From an uncultured Atopobium sp. (lineage in GTDB: Bacteria > Actinomycetota > Coriobacteriia > Coriobacteriales > Atopobiaceae), in NCBI GenBank assembly GCA_946647055.1, contig CAMPCT010000062.1:1-9856 (forward strand): a stretch of 9,856 bases of DNA, written 5' to 3'. A program made the translations under genes and the position numbers. Every line of letters starts with the position of its first letter. Position 1 is the stretch's first letter. The notes under the pieces were generated by a model. It did not search any database, was not told the origin of the DNA, and worked only from the letters and a program-made list of their open reading frames with translations. Of this stretch, positions 7,491 to 9,856 are shown piece by piece.

Positions 7491-8567
7491 TTAGGCCTCG
7501 TCCTCTTCCCAGAGCCAGCTGCGACGCAGGTCGTACTGCCAAAGGTCCCTGATGTTGCCGTAGTAGATGGACATGTAGCGCTGCTTCTGGGGGTTGTCGT
7601 CCGCCGCGGCGAAGTAGCTGGAGTGGCTGCAGCCGCCCCACTGGTGGAGCTCGGTGTAGACGCCGGCCTCGCGAACGGGCTTGAGGAACTCCGGCGCGTT
7701 GTCGCGCTCGTTGCAGCTCTCGGGCACGTGGATGACGATGGGGCAGAGCCCCTTGCAGTCCCCGACGGTGGCCCGTCCCGGCACGGCCTCGGGGCCGAGC
7801 GCGTTGGAGCACAGGTTCTCGGGCCCCAGGTAGGCGGACCACATCATCGAGACCTGCTGCCAGTCGCAGGCGTCGTTGACGTACTGGCTGGAGGCGAAGC
7901 GCGGGCGGTCGTCGATGACGGGGTCCATGGCCACGACGCCGCGCGGCCTGAGGCCAAAGCGCTTGAGGCGGAAGGCCAGGGCCAGCGACAGCGCGCCGCC
8001 GGCGGACAGGCCCGTGATGACCACCTTGTCAGGATGGACGGAGAGCTCGGTGGCGTTCTCGACCATCCACTTGTAGGCGGCGTGGGCGTCGTCGAGCGCC
8101 GCGGGGTACGGGGCGTCCAGGCTCGTGCGGATCCAGGGGGACACGACGATGCAGTCGAGGTCGTAGCTGCACTTCTCGATGGGGGCCATCCAAGGGGTCC
8201 CGAAGAGGAAGGCGCCGAAGGACGCGTAGAACAGGACCTTGTTCTTCTTGCGGCGCTTCTTGGGGAAGCGGACGGTCACGCGGACCTCGGGGTCGCCCTC
8301 GTTGAGGCCGGGGACGTAGTAGTCCTTGGTCTCGCCATGCTCGGCGATCTCGGGGAACGCCTCGAAGAAGGCCGGCTTGGCGTCCTCGAGGGCCTGGTAC
8401 ATCTTGTCGCGCTTGGCGCGGCGCTTCTCCAGGGGGACGTCGGTGTCGAGCAGCTTCGCCGCGCTCGCGCGGCCGTCGATGTGGTAGGTGTCGACGATCC
8501 CGGGGTGGGCCCACTTCTCGTCGTTGCGGTCGATGAGGCGACTGGGGTCGATCATGCGCTCCTTCAT
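7491..8567 (-). CDS. Alpha/beta hydrolase (HSL type) paralogue with eroded active site
   Basis: A 358-residue alpha/beta-hydrolase-3 (HSL/acetyl-esterase type) protein, a tandem paralogue of the gene at 8664-9818. Shared landmarks are EKWAHP near the N-terminus, LLDTDVPLEKR, FRLKRFGLRPRGVV and LGPEN. Ser188 in GLSAGG and His315 in CSHSSYF are kept. Two catalytic elements are lost. The oxyanion HGGG region reads ASFGA (115-119). The catalytic Asp position, in GESD of the paralogue, reads PESC with Cys285. Glu287 and Asp289 lie close by and could substitute. A strongly basic run, KKRRKKNK (103-110), is absent from the paralogue. No signal peptide is seen. It may be a pseudoenzyme partner of its paralogue or a hydrolase with altered chemistry. 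The reading frame is intact and the Shine-Dalgarno sequence strong, so it is not simple decay. Confidence 0.82.
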   Translation of the reverse strand: MKERMIDPSRLIDRNDEKWAHPGIVDTYHIDGRASAAKLLDTDVPLEKRRAKRDKMYQALEDAKPAFFEAFPEIAEHGETKDYYVPGLNEGDPEVRVTVRFPKKRRKKNKVLFYASFGAFLFGTPWMAPIEKCSYDLDCIVVSPWIRTSLDAPYPAALDDAHAAYKWMVENATELSVHPDKVVITGLSAGGALSLALAFRLKRFGLRPRGVVAMDPVIDDRPRFASSQYVNDACDWQQVSMMWSAYLGPENLCSNALGPEAVPGRATVGDCKGLCPIVIHVPESCNERDNAPEFLKPVREAGVYTELHQWGGCSHSSYFAAADDNPQKQRYMSIYYGNIRDLWQYDLRRSWLWEEDEA

Positions 8568-8574
8568 CGCAAAA

Positions 8575-8580
8575 CTCCTT
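8575..8580 (-). promoter_or_regulatory. Ribosome binding site deciding the hydrolase start
   Basis: AAGGAG on the minus strand lies seven bases before the ATG at 8567. A further in-frame ATG at 8612 would add 15 residues (MCCPRPSCFAGRSFA), but that extension would be translated from within the terminator-like hairpin, so 8567 is preferred. Confidence 0.75.
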
Positions 8581-8584
8581 CCGG

Positions 8585-8623
8585 CAAAACAAGAGGGGCG
8601 GGGGCAACACACTCCCCCACCCC
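8585..8623 (-). terminator. Terminator or attenuator between the two hydrolase genes
   Basis: Minus-strand RNA forms GGGGTGGGGG paired with CCCCCGCCCC (8595-8604 with 8614-8623; one G-U pair, 9-base loop), followed by TCTTGTTTTGCC at 8583-8594. This is the only hairpin in the window with a real T-rich tail, so it is the best intrinsic terminator candidate. It sits between the stop of the first hydrolase and the start of the second, and would lower or control expression of the downstream hydrolase and kinase. Read-through or a promoter in the short gap is needed for those genes. Confidence 0.68.
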
Positions 8624-8663
8624 ACGAAACGGTTGGGGTCAGTTCAGGCGGAAGCCCAGAGAC

Positions 8664-9818
8664 CTAGGCCTCGACCTCGCCGCACTTGGCCTCCTTCTCG
8701 GCATCCCAGGCCCAGGGACGACGCATGTCGAACTCGAAGTGGTCCTGGATGTCACCGAAGAAGTTGTCCCAGAAGCGCTTGGCCATGCGGTTCTCGTTCT
8801 CCTGCGTGAACCACAGGCTGCCGTGGGCGACGCCCTCCCAGACGTGCAGCGACGTCGGGACGCGGGCCGCGTAGAGCTTGGAGACGAACTCCATGGTTGC
8901 GTCGCGGTCCATGTCGGACTCGCCGATGTTGATGACGATGGGCGGCAGGCCCTTGCACTGCTCGACGGTGGCGTGGTTGGCGAAGGCCTCGGGCCCAAGG
9001 TAGGGGCTGGCGGTGTTCTCGGGGCCGTAGTACCAGGACCACATGGCGTGCAGGCGGCCGTGGTAGGCGGGGAGCTTGACGATCTTGCTGGACTCGAACT
9101 GGGCGCGGTCGTCGGTCAGCGGGTCGGAGACGACGACGCCGCGCGGGATGATGCCGTGACGCTTCAGGCGGAAGGCCAGGTTGAGGGCGAACTGGGCACC
9201 GCCGGACTCGCCGGTGAGGACCACGTTGTCGGGGTCGCCGCCGAACTCCTTGACGTGCTCGAGCATCCAGCAGTAGGCCGCGTGCTGCTCGTTGATCATC
9301 TTGGGGTAGCGGCCCACGAGCATGTTGGAGTACTCGGCGGTCACGACGACGCAGTCAAACTTCTTGGCCCAGCCCAGGATCTCGGGGTAGATGCCCGGGA
9401 GGTGCTGGAAGTATCCGCCTCCCATGACGTAGAAGAGAACGGGTCGCAGCTCGTCCTTCTTCTCGTTGGGCTCGACGACGAAGACGCGGGTCTCGATGTC
9501 GGGGTCCTCGGGGCAGCCCTTGCAGGTGAACTCCTTCAGGACGCCGTAGCCGGTGCCGCCCTTGATGTCGTCCTGACCCTCGAACGGCTTGTAGCCGGTC
9601 TTCTCGTAGAACTTGATGGTGCTGCGGTTGACCTTGTCGATCTTCTTGAGACGGTCCTCGAGGGGCTCCTCGGTGTCGAGCAGGAACTCGATGAAGTCGG
9701 CGTTGCCGGCGATCCAGTGGTTCTTGAGCTGGGGGTGCGCCCACTTGTCGTCTGTGCGGTCGTCGAGGCCACAGCCGTAGTAACCCTTGTCGTAAACGTC
9801 GGGAGCGTACGTGGTCAT
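8664..9818 (-). CDS. Alpha/beta hydrolase, HSL/acetyl-esterase type
   Basis: A complete 384-residue serine hydrolase of the alpha/beta-hydrolase-3 type (PF07859 family; carboxylesterases acting on short acyl esters). The triad is Ser205 in GESGGA, Asp302 in GESDMDRD and His332 in VAHGSLW. The oxyanion motif usually written HGGG is MGGG (132-135), with Met for the first His. The first 110 residues form an extension with KWAHP (26-30), shared with the paralogue at 7491-8567, which probably contributes to the cap over the active site. No signal peptide is seen, so it is cytoplasmic. AAGGAGG at 9826-9832 lies seven bases before the ATG, an ideal ribosome binding site. It is the first visible gene of the minus-strand block; the promoter lies beyond the right edge. 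The ester substrate cannot be predicted. The family assignment is firm. Confidence 0.88.
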   Translation of the reverse strand: MTTYAPDVYDKGYYGCGLDDRTDDKWAHPQLKNHWIAGNADFIEFLLDTEEPLEDRLKKIDKVNRSTIKFYEKTGYKPFEGQDDIKGGTGYGVLKEFTCKGCPEDPDIETRVFVVEPNEKKDELRPVLFYVMGGGYFQHLPGIYPEILGWAKKFDCVVVTAEYSNMLVGRYPKMINEQHAAYCWMLEHVKEFGGDPDNVVLTGESGGAQFALNLAFRLKRHGIIPRGVVVSDPLTDDRAQFESSKIVKLPAYHGRLHAMWSWYYGPENTASPYLGPEAFANHATVEQCKGLPPIVINIGESDMDRDATMEFVSKLYAARVPTSLHVWEGVAHGSLWFTQENENRMAKRFWDNFFGDIQDHFEFDMRRPWAWDAEKEAKCGEVEA

Positions 9819-9825
9819 TGTCTTT

Positions 9826-9832
9826 CCTCCTT
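9826..9832 (-). promoter_or_regulatory. Strong ribosome binding site of the first hydrolase gene
   Basis: AAGGAGG, fully complementary to the 16S anti-Shine-Dalgarno, lies seven bases before the ATG at 9818. It supports this start and suggests high translation. The remaining bases to the window edge show no recognisable feature. Confidence 0.75.
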
Positions 9833-9856
9833 GTTGTAAGTGCTTGCCGTTGTCTT

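Noticed and set aside
4643..7552. A 969-codon open frame on the plus strand, antisense to the esterase and kinase genes
   Set aside because: It mirrors two real genes with clear family motifs on the minus strand. Its product is Ala/Gly/Val/His-rich with no recognisable domain. Long antisense frames are expected in high-GC DNA with G/C-ending codons.
7491..8612. A start at 8612 for the hydrolase paralogue
   Set aside because: The 15 extra residues do not match the paralogue. The ATG lies inside the terminator-like stem-loop, and no ribosome binding site precedes it, while 8567 has an ideal one.
7338..9839. An 833-codon open frame on the plus strand opposite the two hydrolases
   Set aside because: Same cause: a low-complexity Val/Gly/Asp/Leu-rich translation that crosses the hairpin and both gene boundaries.
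1..9856. CRISPR array, insertion sequence, tRNA, rRNA, phage or attachment site
   Set aside because: No regularly spaced repeats, transposase or integrase motifs, terminal inverted repeats or tRNA-like folds were seen. Base composition looks even throughout.

Overview
The window is high-GC (about 65% by eye) bacterial DNA. It is densely coded, with Shine-Dalgarno sequences before most starts and GC-rich hairpins between genes. Cytoplasmic tannase-family esterases next to an OFA-like MFS carrier, in this base composition, suggest an anaerobic gut, oral or rumen actinobacterium of the Coriobacteriia (Olsenella/Atopobiaceae-like). That placement is inference; no marker gene is present.

Layout. 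Positions 1-1491 (minus) hold a tannase/feruloyl-esterase-family gene whose last few codons run off the left edge. A 293-bp divergent intergenic region (1492-1784) contains nested inverted repeats. Positions 1785-3169 (plus) hold a MATE-family multidrug transporter gene broken by two separate one-base insertions. It ends at a perfect 11-bp hairpin (3193-3222) shared with a convergent block. That block runs from 9818 down to 3244 on the minus strand, in transcription order: alpha/beta hydrolase of the HSL type (8664-9818), its tandem paralogue with an eroded active site (7491-8567), a divergent butyrate-kinase-family enzyme (6362-7450), a second tannase-family esterase (4580-6205), and an MFS transporter (3244-4491). 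Three of the four gene junctions in this block carry a strong hairpin. The exception is the 40-bp junction between the second hydrolase and the kinase.

How it may work (inference). None of the four hydrolases has a visible signal peptide, so the substrate is probably imported, perhaps by the MFS protein, and cleaved in the cytoplasm. The tannase-type and HSL-type enzymes would split ester (or other acyl) bonds. The kinase could convert an acyl phosphate to acid plus ATP, but no phosphotransacylase, CoA transferase or oxidoreductase is in the window to make that acyl phosphate. The substrate is unknown.

Most notable points: an esterase-plus-acyl-kinase locus of unclear substrate; loss of the signature cysteines of the CS-D-HC motif in both tannase-family proteins; a hydrolase paralogue that keeps Ser and His but lacks the normal oxyanion motif and catalytic Asp; a kinase with altered family motifs; and a doubly frameshifted MATE gene among intact neighbours.
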